DNA from: an uncultured Arenicella sp.
GTDB taxonomy: Bacteria; Pseudomonadota; Gammaproteobacteria; Arenicellales; Arenicellaceae
NCBI GenBank assembly: GCA_947499305.1
Contig: CANMNN010000020.1
Coordinates: forward strand, 16,436 to 80,435
Length of the DNA: 64,000 nt
Reading direction: 5' to 3'
Part shown: in pieces, positions 45,259 through 54,605 of the stretch
How the letters are laid out: every line of letters begins with the position of its first letter
Position numbering within the stretch: the stretch's first letter is position 1
Position numbers and translations under genes: made by a program
Notes under the pieces: model-generated
Told to the model about the DNA's origin: nothing
Database searches by the model: none
The model's input: the letters and a program-made list of their open reading frames with translations, nothing else

Positions 45259-48200
45259 ATGAAAGGCATAATCAGATGGTGGGCCGACAATACTGTCGCA
45301 GCAAACCTACTCATGATCGGTATTTTGATCGCCGGTATAATTGGTTACAACAAGCTAGAACGGGAAATATTTCCGACCATACCGTTTCCCGGAATGCAGG
45401 TAATCGTAAGCTGGCCCGGCGCTAGCCCTAAAGACGTAGAGCAACAAGTAGTCTCAAGAATTGAAGAATCCTTGAAAGACTTAGAAAGTCTTGATTGGGT
45501 GCGCTCCGAGTCCGGCGAAGGCTGGGGCGGCGTGTTCATAATGGCCGAGAGCAGTTCTGATTTTTCATCTGTTATGGACGATGTGACTGCGCGAGTGCAG
45601 GGCATTTCTAGCTTGCCCCCAGGTATTGAGCAGCCGCGAATTAGCCAGTGGGTAACGCGTAATGAAATGATGCGTGTAGCAGTACATGGCAATGCTGATG
45701 AGCGCACTCTAAAGCGCTTAGCCGAAGATTTGCGTCGCGAAGTAGCACAACTTAAAGGGGTGTCAATCGTTGAAACCTTTGGCACGCGAAGTGAAGAAAT
45801 TTCGATAGAAGTCAGTGAAAGTGCATTGCGCCGTTATCGTGTTTCCTTTGATGAGATTACTCAGGCAATTCGCGGTGCATCTATCAACCTGTCTGCGGGT
45901 AACGTGCAGACATCAGGTGGTGCTTACACGCTAAGAACTGACAACCTTGCAGACACAGAGGTAGATTTCTCGAGCATCGTAGTGCGCCAGTTGCCTCAAG
46001 GCGGCGTTATTCGCGTAGGTGATGTAGCCAAGGTTATTGATGGCTTTGAAGAGAACGAAATTCTAGCCACGCTGAACGGCGAACCGGCGGTGTTAATCAA
46101 TGTAATGTCCAGCGAAGTGATGGACGTTGTATTGATGTCAAAATCAGTTAACGAATGGCTTGAGAAGCGCCGCGATAGCCTACCTGAGGGTATTAGTCTA
46201 ACGCTGTGGCAAGATGCCGCTGTTGACTTCAATTCTCGAATGTCGAGCATTGGCTCGGCTGCGATTTCAGGCTTGTTGCTAGTATTTCTAGTTTTGTTTC
46301 TTACCCTAAGGCCAAAAGTTGCGTTTTGGGTTTCGGCTGGAGTGGCAACCGCCTACGCAGGCACATTTATTCTGATGCCAGCACTGGGCGTGTCGCTAAA
46401 CATGCTTTCTACGTTCGCTTTTCTGCTCGTGTTAGGGATCGTTGTTGATGATGCGATCATTATCGGGGAACGTATCCACACTGAAGTAGAAAACGGCAAT
46501 ACTGGATTGAGCGGTGCCACTGACGGCGCGTTTCGAGTGTCTAAGCCAGTCATTTTTGGTGTACTTACTACTGTAATCGCGTTTCTACCCTGGTTGTTTG
46601 TTAGTGGGGTAACTTCTGAGTTTACGCGTCAGATCAGCTGGGTTGTGATTCTAGCATTAGGTTTTTCATTGATTGAATCACTGCTAATTTTGCCAGCGCA
46701 TTTGGCAAACATAAAACCCGTGAACCCTACTAGCGGAATCGCCCGATTTCAGAATAGAATTGCGGAAAGTATCGTTTGGTTTGGTAATGTTAAATACGGG
46801 GCCTTTCTAGAGCGTTCAGTGCGTACTCCTGTAATAACCATCGTCGTATTCTTTTCGATGTTTGTCGTAGTCGCGTTCGGAATTATGGGAGGAGGCTATG
46901 TTAGGACTTCGTTTAACCCCGAGGTGGAAGCCGAACAAGTTAACGTTACTATCGAATTGCGCGAAGGCACTACCTACGAGCGGGCACTTGAAATATTGGC
47001 CCAGCTGCAGCGTGCTCAAGAAGCCTTGGTTTCTGATGTTGAGACGAATGCTAAGGAGGGTGAGAAAACCGACGTTATTGAGAATTGGTATACTCGTTCT
47101 CGCAAAGACAGTGTGATCGCCATCATGCGATTAGCTCCAGCGGAAACGCGAGCTTTAACCGCAAAAGAAGTTGGCATCAATTTACGCGAGCGTATCGGCC
47201 CAATACCAGAGGCTAAAAACGTATCGGTAGGCTATAACATTGATAGTAACGGCGCCGATATGGATATTTCGGTACGTCACCCTGACTTAGATCAGTTGCA
47301 ATTAGCGGTAGATGAAATTACCGAAAAATTGCGTGGTTTTTCTGCACTGTATGATGTGTCGAATAATCTCGATAGCGCCAGTGAAGAATTACGCTTTGAC
47401 TTAAAACCTGGGGCAGAACAAGTAGGCGTAACCTTAGGCCAAGTCATGCAACAAGTGCGTCAGGCCTACTACGGCGAAGAAGTTCAGCGATTACCTCGCG
47501 CTTCTCAGGATGTACGCGTTATGGTGCGCTACCCACTTGAAAGTCGTAATTCACTCGAGAGTTTGAAGCATTTCCGAGTTCGTACTAATGACGGTCGTGA
47601 AGTGCCACTTACCTCGTTGGTTGATATTTCATACGGCCCGGGATTAAAAGAAATTCGTCATTGGGATGGCCTACGAGCTGGTCGTGTTCAAGCTTACCTA
47701 AAGGAGCCAGTACTCGATGACATTATGAAAGAGCTCAACGAAGACTTCTTTCCGGATCTAGAGGCGAAATACCCAGGCCTTACCCGAGCGGCGGTTGGTG
47801 AGCAAGTTGCTGAGCAAGAGTTCGGTTTAGAAATAGCAGGGCTATTGGCGATGGCATTTGCCGCGATCTACTTCCTGTTGGCAATGGCATTTAAGAGTTA
47901 CTTCCAACCTGTGGTTATCTTGGTTGCTCTGCCGTTTGCCTACGCTGGCGCGGTGATTGGGCATTTGATTATGGATGTATCCTTCTCGCTGTTCAGCTAC
48001 TTTGGAGTTGTTGCAGCATGTGGCGTGGTAATCAACGATAACCTAGTACTGGTAGACTCGTTTAAGCTTCATTTATCTCGAGGCAAGAGCGTTACGGATG
48101 CAATTGTCAGTGCAGGTAAATCACGCTTTAGACCCATTTTGATAACCTCAGTAACGACGTTTATTGGCTTAGTACCATTAATGTTGGAGCAGTCGAGTCA

Positions 48201-48384
48201 GTCCGCATTTCTTAAGCCAACTGTAATCTCCTTGGCTTTTGCATTGTTATTAGCTTTCTTTGTAACCTTATTCTTAGTGCCGGCACTCTTGATTGTTGGA
48301 GACAAGATTTGGAATCGTTTATCGGGTGCTTCCCGTTCACTACGTTTGCGTATGAGCTATGAAAAAGCTAAATTCGATGCTTAG
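45259..48384 (+). CDS. RND (HAE1-type) efflux permease
   Basis: This 1,041-residue protein has the full AcrB-like layout: first helix and VSWPGASPKDVEQQV, porter domains, and the proton-relay helix LGIVVDDAIIIGERIHTEVENG. The second half has AFKSYFQPVVILVALPFAYAGA, GVVINDNLVLVDSF and FRPILITSVTTFIGLVPLMLE. The divergence from AcrB and the VVINDN motif put it with broadly distributed HAE1 pumps of unknown substrate. It works with the adaptor immediately upstream. Confidence 0.93.
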   Translation: MKGIIRWWADNTVAANLLMIGILIAGIIGYNKLEREIFPTIPFPGMQVIVSWPGASPKDVEQQVVSRIEESLKDLESLDWVRSESGEGWGGVFIMAESSSDFSSVMDDVTARVQGISSLPPGIEQPRISQWVTRNEMMRVAVHGNADERTLKRLAEDLRREVAQLKGVSIVETFGTRSEEISIEVSESALRRYRVSFDEITQAIRGASINLSAGNVQTSGGAYTLRTDNLADTEVDFSSIVVRQLPQGGVIRVGDVAKVIDGFEENEILATLNGEPAVLINVMSSEVMDVVLMSKSVNEWLEKRRDSLPEGISLTLWQDAAVDFNSRMSSIGSAAISGLLLVFLVLFLTLRPKVAFWVSAGVATAYAGTFILMPALGVSLNMLSTFAFLLVLGIVVDDAIIIGERIHTEVENGNTGLSGATDGAFRVSKPVIFGVLTTVIAFLPWLFVSGVTSEFTRQISWVVILALGFSLIESLLILPAHLANIKPVNPTSGIARFQNRIAESIVWFGNVKYGAFLERSVRTPVITIVVFFSMFVVVAFGIMGGGYVRTSFNPEVEAEQVNVTIELREGTTYERALEILAQLQRAQEALVSDVETNAKEGEKTDVIENWYTRSRKDSVIAIMRLAPAETRALTAKEVGINLRERIGPIPEAKNVSVGYNIDSNGADMDISVRHPDLDQLQLAVDEITEKLRGFSALYDVSNNLDSASEELRFDLKPGAEQVGVTLGQVMQQVRQAYYGEEVQRLPRASQDVRVMVRYPLESRNSLESLKHFRVRTNDGREVPLTSLVDISYGPGLKEIRHWDGLRAGRVQAYLKEPVLDDIMKELNEDFFPDLEAKYPGLTRAAVGEQVAEQEFGLEIAGLLAMAFAAIYFLLAMAFKSYFQPVVILVALPFAYAGAVIGHLIMDVSFSLFSYFGVVAACGVVINDNLVLVDSFKLHLSRGKSVTDAIVSAGKSRFRPILITSVTTFIGLVPLMLEQSSQSAFLKPTVISLAFALLLAFFVTLFLVPALLIVGDKIWNRLSGASRSLRLRMSYEKAKFDA

Positions 48385-48409
48385 ATAATTGAACTGAAAA
48401 AAGGTCAAA

Positions 48410-48991
48410 ATGAAATCACAGAGCATCAACTTCGACGCCAGAGACAATACCACTGGCGTCGATGACTTATTTATTCAACGTTGGTCACCGCGCGCTTTTG
48501 AGAAAGCATCGATTGATGATGCCACTCTCACTCGAATAATAGAGGCCGCTCGTTGGTCGCCATCTTGTTTTAATGCTCAGCCTTGGCGCATCTATACGTC
48601 AACGCAAGAGAGCTTCGACGATTGTTTGAATTTGCTGGTTGAGGGCAATCAATCTTGGGCAAAAGACAACGCCGTTATTGGCTTCATCGTCGCTGAGAAG
48701 AATTTTGAACACAATGGTAAGCCAAATGGTTTTGCGCCTTTTGATTGTGGAGCGGCCTGGATGTCCTTAACCCTACAAGCGCGACTAGAAGGTTTATATA
48801 CCCATGGCATGGGAGGTATTAAATTTGACGAGGTGGCTCAATATTTGAATATCGATACTGAGCAATCGGAAGTGATAATGGGGTTCACCATCGGAAAGCT
48901 CGCTGACTTAAGTCAGCTGAGCGATGAACAACAATCTAATGAAACGCCAAACTCACGTAAACCTTTAACGGAAATTTGGCACAAGGCCTAA
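48410..48991 (+). CDS. Nitroreductase family protein
   Basis: The 193-residue FMN-dependent nitroreductase-fold protein has the FMN-site RWSPRAFEKA, then IIEAARWSPSCFNAQPWRIYT, and the C-terminal MGFTIGKLAD. It may reduce nitro-compounds, quinones or flavins; the substrate is unknown. It follows the efflux permease gene by 26 bases on the same strand and may be cotranscribed. It is convergent with the aminotransferase. Confidence 0.88.
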   Translation: MKSQSINFDARDNTTGVDDLFIQRWSPRAFEKASIDDATLTRIIEAARWSPSCFNAQPWRIYTSTQESFDDCLNLLVEGNQSWAKDNAVIGFIVAEKNFEHNGKPNGFAPFDCGAAWMSLTLQARLEGLYTHGMGGIKFDEVAQYLNIDTEQSEVIMGFTIGKLADLSQLSDEQQSNETPNSRKPLTEIWHKA

Positions 48992-49001
48992 GACTTATCG
49001 T

Positions 49002-50372
49002 TTAAGCTTCAATAACGGCACGCACCGACGCTTCGAAGATGTCGACAATTTGGTCGACTTCTTCTTTAGTCGTTACTAATGGCGGCGAGAAGGCCACTGA
49101 GTCTACCGATGGTAATGGTCGAGCGATCAAACCGTTTTCGTAACACTTAGCCGTAACTTTACCAGCCGTTTTTAAACTCGAATCTAAGAACACTTTGTTC
49201 TCGGCATCGGCCATCAGTTGTACTGCTGCAATCATGCCTTGACCACGAACTTGGCCAACAAAATTGTCATTGGCGAATCGCTGATTTAGCGATTGGTGGA
49301 AATAAGCACCGACGTCAGCTGATTTATCTACAAGTTTTTCGTTTTCGATAATGTCTAGGTTAGCCATTGCTACAGCGGCACCGATCGGATGGCCGGCGTA
49401 AGTATAGCCATGCGCAAAGCTGCCGTACTTGGCTGAACCTTGTTTGATCACATCCCAAATTTCTTCAGTGATGAACGAAGCCGAGAATGGAAAGTAGCCA
49501 CTGGTCAAGGCTTTAGCCGTCGTCATCATGTCAGGCTTGATGTCGTAGACCTCGCTGCCAAACCAAGTGCCTAGTCGACCAAAACCGCACACCACTTCGT
49601 CGGCGATAAATAATATGTCGTATTTCTTGGTGATTTTTTGAATCTCGGCGAAATATCCTTCCGGTGGCGTAATTACACCACCCGCGCCCATAACGGGTTC
49701 AGCTATGAATGCACCAACCGTGTCAGGCCCGTGTTCTAAAATTAGATCTTCGAGTTGCTTGGCACGTCGTTTAGAAAATTCTAATTCGCTCTCGCCTTCT
49801 AGGGCATGGCGAAAGTAATCAGGCGACTCGGTGTGCAACACGCCTTCAATTGGCAAGTTAAAGTCTTTATGAAACGACGGCAAACCCGTCAAGCTAGCGG
49901 TGGCAATCGAGGTGCCATGATAGGCCTGCCAACGAGAGATGATTTTTCGTTTCTGAGGTTTGCCTATCAAATTGTGGTAGTACCAAACAATTTTCATGAG
50001 GCTGTCGTTACCATCTGAGCCGCCACTGGCAAAAAATACCTTTGACATGTTTGACGGCGCTAGGTTGAGCAAGCGCTCTGCCAACTCAATTTGAGGTACA
50101 TTCGACATGCCTGTGAACGTGTGGTAGTAACTCAAATTGGTGGCAGCACTGTGCATCGCGTCGGCCAATTCAGGACGACCATAACCAACATTAACACACC
50201 ATAACCCAGCGACAGCGTCGATTAAGCGATTGCCATCGGTATCTTGAAGATAGATACCTTGACCGTTTTGCATAATCTTTGAACCGCTTTTGGCGAATTC
50301 ATGAGCATTAGTCGACGGGTGCAGAATGGTGTCAGCATCAAGCTTTTTAAGGTCTTTTTCGTGGAAGGACAT
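49002..50372 (-). CDS. Class III aminotransferase (SpuC / omega-amino acid:pyruvate type)
   Basis: This 456-residue PLP enzyme has the subgroup start ILHPSTNAHEFAKSGS and VAGLWCVNVGYGRPEL, the cofactor Asp in FIADEVVCGFGRLGTWFG and the catalytic Lys in MMTTAKALTSGYFP. The overall pattern fits SpuC-like putrescine or omega-amino acid:pyruvate aminotransferases. The exact amine is not given by the sequence. It is divergent from an Lrp-type regulator gene only 167 bases away, which likely controls it. Confidence 0.9.
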   Translation of the reverse strand: MSFHEKDLKKLDADTILHPSTNAHEFAKSGSKIMQNGQGIYLQDTDGNRLIDAVAGLWCVNVGYGRPELADAMHSAATNLSYYHTFTGMSNVPQIELAERLLNLAPSNMSKVFFASGGSDGNDSLMKIVWYYHNLIGKPQKRKIISRWQAYHGTSIATASLTGLPSFHKDFNLPIEGVLHTESPDYFRHALEGESELEFSKRRAKQLEDLILEHGPDTVGAFIAEPVMGAGGVITPPEGYFAEIQKITKKYDILFIADEVVCGFGRLGTWFGSEVYDIKPDMMTTAKALTSGYFPFSASFITEEIWDVIKQGSAKYGSFAHGYTYAGHPIGAAVAMANLDIIENEKLVDKSADVGAYFHQSLNQRFANDNFVGQVRGQGMIAAVQLMADAENKVFLDSSLKTAGKVTAKCYENGLIARPLPSVDSVAFSPPLVTTKEEVDQIVDIFEASVRAVIEA

Positions 50373-50539
50373 AAGCGGCTGCTAGCGGATTTAAGTTGGT
50401 TAGGCGTATAAAAGTAGCACAGTCGCTCTCAAAGCTGGGCAACTAGGCCGAATTCGATATATCATTCTACTGAGCCCAGCGCGACCAATGAATCTGCGGA
50501 AGGGCAAAATAGATAGCACAGATAATTGGGGAACACGGC

Positions 50540-51028
50540 ATGGCCGACGTCAGCAAAATTAATAAAATAGACCTAAAGATACTTTCGATACTGCAAACGA
50601 GTGCACGAATCACTAACCAACAGCTAGCCGAGCAAGTTCATTTATCGGCTAGTGCATGTTTAAGCCGCGTTAAGCGCCTTGAATCTGAAGGCGTATTAAA
50701 AAGGTATGTTACTGAAATAGACCTAGACCGATTGGCACCACACGTTGAGGCTTTTACGGAGGTCACGCTCGAGAATCATTCGCCCGACGACTTTAAAAGT
50801 TTCGACTCTTCAATCGCTGGCGTGTCGGAAGTGACTGATAGTTATAAGATCAGCGGCGCGTATGATTATTTATTGAAGTTCGTATGCACCGATGTAAAGA
50901 GCTACAACAAAGTGAGCGAACGGCTAATCACAATGGGCATCGGAATCGCGAAGATGAATACACTTATTATTCTTGAGCGCACCAAAGAGTTTTCAGGCTT
51001 CCCATTGGATGTTCTTTTGGACGTATAA
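50540..51028 (+). CDS. Lrp/AsnC family transcriptional regulator
   Basis: The 162-residue protein has an N-terminal helix-turn-helix (KIDLKILSILQTSARITNQQ, LAEQVHLSASACLSRVKRLE) and a C-terminal RAM domain (VTDSYKISGAYDYLLKFVCTD). GGGGA precedes its ATG. It binds DNA as an oligomer and senses an amino acid or related ligand. Its position next to and divergent from the aminotransferase suggests it regulates that gene, as is usual for such pairs. Confidence 0.93.
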   Translation: MADVSKINKIDLKILSILQTSARITNQQLAEQVHLSASACLSRVKRLESEGVLKRYVTEIDLDRLAPHVEAFTEVTLENHSPDDFKSFDSSIAGVSEVTDSYKISGAYDYLLKFVCTDVKSYNKVSERLITMGIGIAKMNTLIILERTKEFSGFPLDVLLDV

Positions 51029-51196
51029 ATTGTGAGTTTTGTATCTTGGCGGTTTTCAGACAGCTACGTTCGAAAATGCCTGACAATGTCCGTAAGATAC
51101 TCAACTCGGTCATTTGGGGACTTTCTACATTACAGTGATATATTTAATTAGCAGGAAGCACTCAAGGGCTAGCATCTACAACTATGTTAAAACACA

Positions 51197-51228
51197 ACAT
51201 TCGACAAAAGAGTCATTTTGTCGAATGT
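51197..51228. other. 13-bp perfect inverted repeat
   Basis: ACATTCGACAAAA and TTTTGTCGAATGT are exact reverse complements around a six-base loop (GAGTCA). No U-run follows on either strand, so it is either a stable RNA hairpin or a dyad operator. It lies 70 bases upstream of the orphan gene at 51298. Confidence 0.8.
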
Positions 51229-51297
51229 GTAAAAAACATTAGCGAAACAATCCTGTACTAACCCTCAACTACGGCATAAATCATATAGACACTAACT

Positions 51298-51744
51298 ATG
51301 GAAAATGATAATAAAATTATCGACGTTGTTTTAAATCCTTTTAATTTAAACGATGAGTCTGCTCTCCAATTTTGCGTTGTATTTAGATCAATGTCTGCAG
51401 GTGTGCCATTACCTCAAAGCAAGATTGTCTTAGGAAGTTTGAAGATGTTAAGTATAGGGTTTAATGATATATATGATCATGTAGATTCGGGGAGTGTACT
51501 GCCTGGTGGAGGAAGCAACGGCATTACAATTCATCCGAATCTTCGCGAAAAGCTAAGTCAATTTTATATCAATGTTGGCAACGCTGTATTTGATGCAATA
51601 GGCTTTGACTCAGGGAAAACGTTCGCGAATCTGACAGAGAGCGAGTCTAATCATTTGCATACCCAGTGTGGATATACGATAGCGCGTAGTGTTTCTCAAA
51701 TGAACCCAGATGGATCTGTTAGAGACCCGCTCAGTGAGCTATGA
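51298..51744 (+). CDS. Orphan hypothetical protein
   Basis: This 148-residue predicted cytoplasmic protein has no signal peptide or membrane segment. Visible features are a Gly-rich loop (SVLPGGGSNGITIHPN) and a helical C-terminal half (LREKLSQFYINVGNAVFDAIG, ESESNHLHTQCGYTIARS). I recognise no family. It stands alone between two long non-coding stretches, has no good ribosome site upstream, and its base composition looks more AT-rich than its neighbours. It may be an acquired or lineage-specific gene. Confidence 0.5.
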   Translation: MENDNKIIDVVLNPFNLNDESALQFCVVFRSMSAGVPLPQSKIVLGSLKMLSIGFNDIYDHVDSGSVLPGGGSNGITIHPNLREKLSQFYINVGNAVFDAIGFDSGKTFANLTESESNHLHTQCGYTIARSVSQMNPDGSVRDPLSEL

Positions 51745-52211
51745 TAAGTGAATAATGAAATAGCGATTTGTTTTTTGAACTACGGTCATTGAAGCCTAAA
51801 AAACGCGACACTTGGGGTAGACGGGAAATTCGCATAACAATTGTTTATGTTAAATCGGGAATCGAAAGGCTCTCTTTTCGCGTCTGACGAAACGTCCGCT
51901 TAGGGCAAAATTCGGACAGCTATACCTTGAACCCAAGCATATAAAGTAAACCATAATTGAACTATGTGTTTCCCCATTTAAATAAGAATAATTTGAATCA
52001 TCACTGCCGAGCTATTTTCCAGCACGGCGTCATCACAATAAGACGGACTAAAAGCGCTAACCGAAATCTTACGCTCTGCGCTCTCCATAGCGAAGCAACA
52101 ATTTCCACGGCAAAGCGATAGGGCTACCGCATAATCTAGTTACTCAGCTCTGCTCTTTAGCGCCTAATTTCGCGCTTGCTATGAAAAAATGCTTCTAACT
52201 GGAGGATTTAA
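51745..52211. other. Intergenic region upstream of astA
   Basis: This 467-base stretch has no convincing gene. It should hold the promoter of the astA-astB-astE operon; the near-palindrome CATAACAATTGTTTATG at about 51834-51850 could be a protein-binding site. The ribosome site TGGAGG precedes astA directly. Confidence 0.45.
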
Positions 52212-53225
52212 ATGATCTTAGTAAGAACCGCGCGCCAATCTGATATAGACGGTGTACTCGAACTAGCCAAACAAGCGTACCCCGGCATGACAACGTTGCC
52301 GCCTGAACGAGACGTGCTTGAGGCAAAACTTCTGAATTCGGTGTCGAGTATCGAACAATCCTTAGAGAACGCTGAGGAGTCGACCTATTTTCTTGTGATG
52401 GAGGATACTGATACTCAATCAATCGTAGGTACCTCAGCGATCATCGCTAGCTTGGGCGCGACAGAAGAGTTTTACTCCTACAAATTGAACAAGGTTACGC
52501 AAAGCTCTAAAGAGCTAGATAAACGCGTTACGTTTGAAACACTGAATCTTTCAAATCACTTCGAAGGATTTGCTGAAGTAGCAACACTTTATTTACACGC
52601 AGATTATCGCAAGAACGGTAATGGAAAATTTCTTGCTCGCAGCCGCTATCTTTTTATGGCCGAGTTTCGCGATCGATTCCCTGATAGCGCAATGGCCGAT
52701 TTACGCGGCTATTTCGATGACGACGGCCGGTCACCGTTTTGGGATGCCGTCGGGCAACACTTTTTCGATATGAGTTTCGCTGATGCCGATCTTTATGGCG
52801 GTATCCACGGCAATCAGTTCATTGCTGATTTGATGCCGAAGAATTCTCTGTACGTCAATATGTTACCGAAGGCTGCGCAAGAGGTAATAGGTCAGCCAAA
52901 TGTTAAAGGTAAGCCTGCACTCGAAATGCTTAAAAATGAAGGTTTTCGGTGGAACGGCCATGTCGACATATTTGATGCCGCGCCTAGCGTGGATACCAAA
53001 ATCGATGACATAGAATCGGTTAAGAATAGCTGCAACGCCGAGTTGATTGGTATCTCTGAGTTCGAACATGACGAAGCGGCGATGATTTCAACTACGAATA
53101 TCGATAGTTTTAAAACGGCGCTAAGCACCATCGCGATTGAAAAGGGCGGCGTTAAGATTCCAAGAGAAACCATACAGGCCTTAAACCTAGAGATGGGCGA
53201 CCAAGTTCGCTACTTGCTCGTCTAA
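52212..53225 (+). CDS. astA: Arginine N-succinyltransferase AstA
   Basis: The 337-residue enzyme begins MILVRTARQSDIDGVLELAK and has the GNAT-like AstA body: NHFEGFAEVATLYLHADYRK, FLARSRYLFMAEFRDRFP, DLRGYFDDDGRSPFWDAVGQ and DLMPKNSLYVNMLP. It transfers succinyl from succinyl-CoA to L-arginine, the first step of the AST catabolic pathway, in the cytoplasm. A strong TGGAGG site precedes the ATG. It is followed 18 bases later by astB. Confidence 0.94.
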   Translation: MILVRTARQSDIDGVLELAKQAYPGMTTLPPERDVLEAKLLNSVSSIEQSLENAEESTYFLVMEDTDTQSIVGTSAIIASLGATEEFYSYKLNKVTQSSKELDKRVTFETLNLSNHFEGFAEVATLYLHADYRKNGNGKFLARSRYLFMAEFRDRFPDSAMADLRGYFDDDGRSPFWDAVGQHFFDMSFADADLYGGIHGNQFIADLMPKNSLYVNMLPKAAQEVIGQPNVKGKPALEMLKNEGFRWNGHVDIFDAAPSVDTKIDDIESVKNSCNAELIGISEFEHDEAAMISTTNIDSFKTALSTIAIEKGGVKIPRETIQALNLEMGDQVRYLLV

Positions 53226-54605
53226 GGTATCGCCAACATTAGAATGAATTCTGAGATCAACTCTATGAACAGTTACGAAGTTAATTTTGATGGGCTTATT
53301 GGGCCAACGCACAACTACGGCGGCTTGTCGCACGGTAACGTTGCGTCAAAATCAAACGCTTTAAAGATATCGCAGCCCAAGCAAGCCGCATTACAGGGCT
53401 TAGACAAGATGCAATCGAATCGGCTATTAGGCTTGCAACAGGGTATATTGCTGCCGCAACAGAGGCCGCATTTGCCAACCTTGCGCAGCCTCGGCTTTAG
53501 CGGTTCTGATAAACGTATTATTGAACAAGTCTCGAATAGCGCGCCTGAATTACTTGCTAGTTGTTACTCGGCATCATCGATGTGGACAGCCAATGCTTGC
53601 ACTGTGTCGCCAAGCGCCGACTCCGCCGATGGTAAGTTGCATTTTACTCCGGCAAATTTGTCGAGCATGTTTCATCGTTCTATCGAGCACCGTTTTACTG
53701 GCAAGTTGTTACGATCCATCTTCGACAATGATCAGCATTTTCAACACCACGATGCTCTGCCAATGGGGAGCCATTTTGGGGACGAAGGCGCAGCAAACCA
53801 TAATCGCTTCGCACCCAGTTACACCGAGCAAGGAGTGCAGCTATTTGTGTTTGGCCGCTACGCGTTTCGAGAAAACAAACTAGCGACCGCTAAATTCCCA
53901 AGCCGTCAGACCTATGAAGCCTCGCTGGCCATTAGTCGTCTCCATCAGCTTGATCAAAGCAAACTTGTTTTTGCTCAACAGAACCCAAAAATTATTGATG
54001 CAGGCGCATTTCATAATGATGTGGTCAGTGTGTCTAACCTAAATACGTTTTTCATGCACGAAGAAGCATTCGTCGACAGCCAAGCGATGAAAGCCGAATT
54101 GCAAGAAAAGTATGGTGAGCAAGAACTGCATTTTGTAGAAGTGCCGACCGACATGGTGTCGCTCGAGTCAGCGGTTAAGTCTTATTTGTTCAACTCACAG
54201 TTATTGCAGTTGCCAAACCAAGAGGGCATGACCTTAGTTTTGCCTGAAGAAAGCCGTGAAAATCAAGAGGTGTTTAACTACCTTGAATGGTTGAAAACGC
54301 AAAACACGCCGATTAAGCATGTGATCTTTGTCGACGTAAGACAAAGTATGCAAAACGGCGGTGGCCCCGCCTGTTTACGTTTGCGCGTTGCATTGAATCA
54401 AGTTGAGCTTGATGCAACTAATCAGGAATTTATTCTTGATGACAGTAAGGTTGCTGAGCTCAAGCATTGGGTAGAGCGTCATTATAGAGACCAAATATCG
54501 CCTGAAGATTTAGCCGACCCGTTATTGGCTCAAGAGAGTTTTGAGGCTTTAGATCAGCTAACGCAGATCTTCAAGTTAGGCTCTTTCTATGAGTTCCAAA
54601 GTTAG
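53226..54605 (+). CDS. astB: N-succinylarginine dihydrolase AstB
   Basis: The coding start is the ATG at 53244 or the later in-frame ATG at 53265, giving about 446-453 residues. All three catalytic residues of the guanidino-group hydrolase family are visible: Glu in GDEGAANHNR, His in DAGAFHNDVVSVSN and Cys in NGGGPACLRLRVAL. The N-terminal FDGLIGPTHNYGGLSHGN is typical of AstB. It converts N2-succinylarginine to N2-succinylornithine, ammonia and CO2. The gene overlaps the start of astE by 17 bases. Confidence 0.94.
   Translation, partial: GIANIRMNSEINSMNSYEVNFDGLIGPTHNYGGLSHGNVASKSNALKISQPKQAALQGLDKMQSNRLLGLQQGILLPQQRPHLPTLRSLGFSGSDKRIIEQVSNSAPELLASCYSASSMWTANACTVSPSADSADGKLHFTPANLSSMFHRSIEHRFTGKLLRSIFDNDQHFQHHDALPMGSHFGDEGAANHNRFAPSYTEQGVQLFVFGRYAFRENKLATAKFPSRQTYEASLAISRLHQLDQSKLVFAQQNPKIIDAGAFHNDVVSVSNLNTFFMHEEAFVDSQAMKAELQEKYGEQELHFVEVPTDMVSLESAVKSYLFNSQLLQLPNQEGMTLVLPEESRENQEVFNYLEWLKTQNTPIKHVIFVDVRQSMQNGGGPACLRLRVALNQVELDATNQEFILDDSKVAELKHWVERHYRDQISPEDLADPLLAQESFEALDQLTQIFKLGSFYEFQS

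Noticed and set aside
49002..50372. Class III aminotransferase as the missing AstC
   Set aside because: Its motifs match SpuC or omega-amino acid:pyruvate aminotransferases, it is on the other strand, and it is separated from astA by an Lrp gene and an orphan gene.
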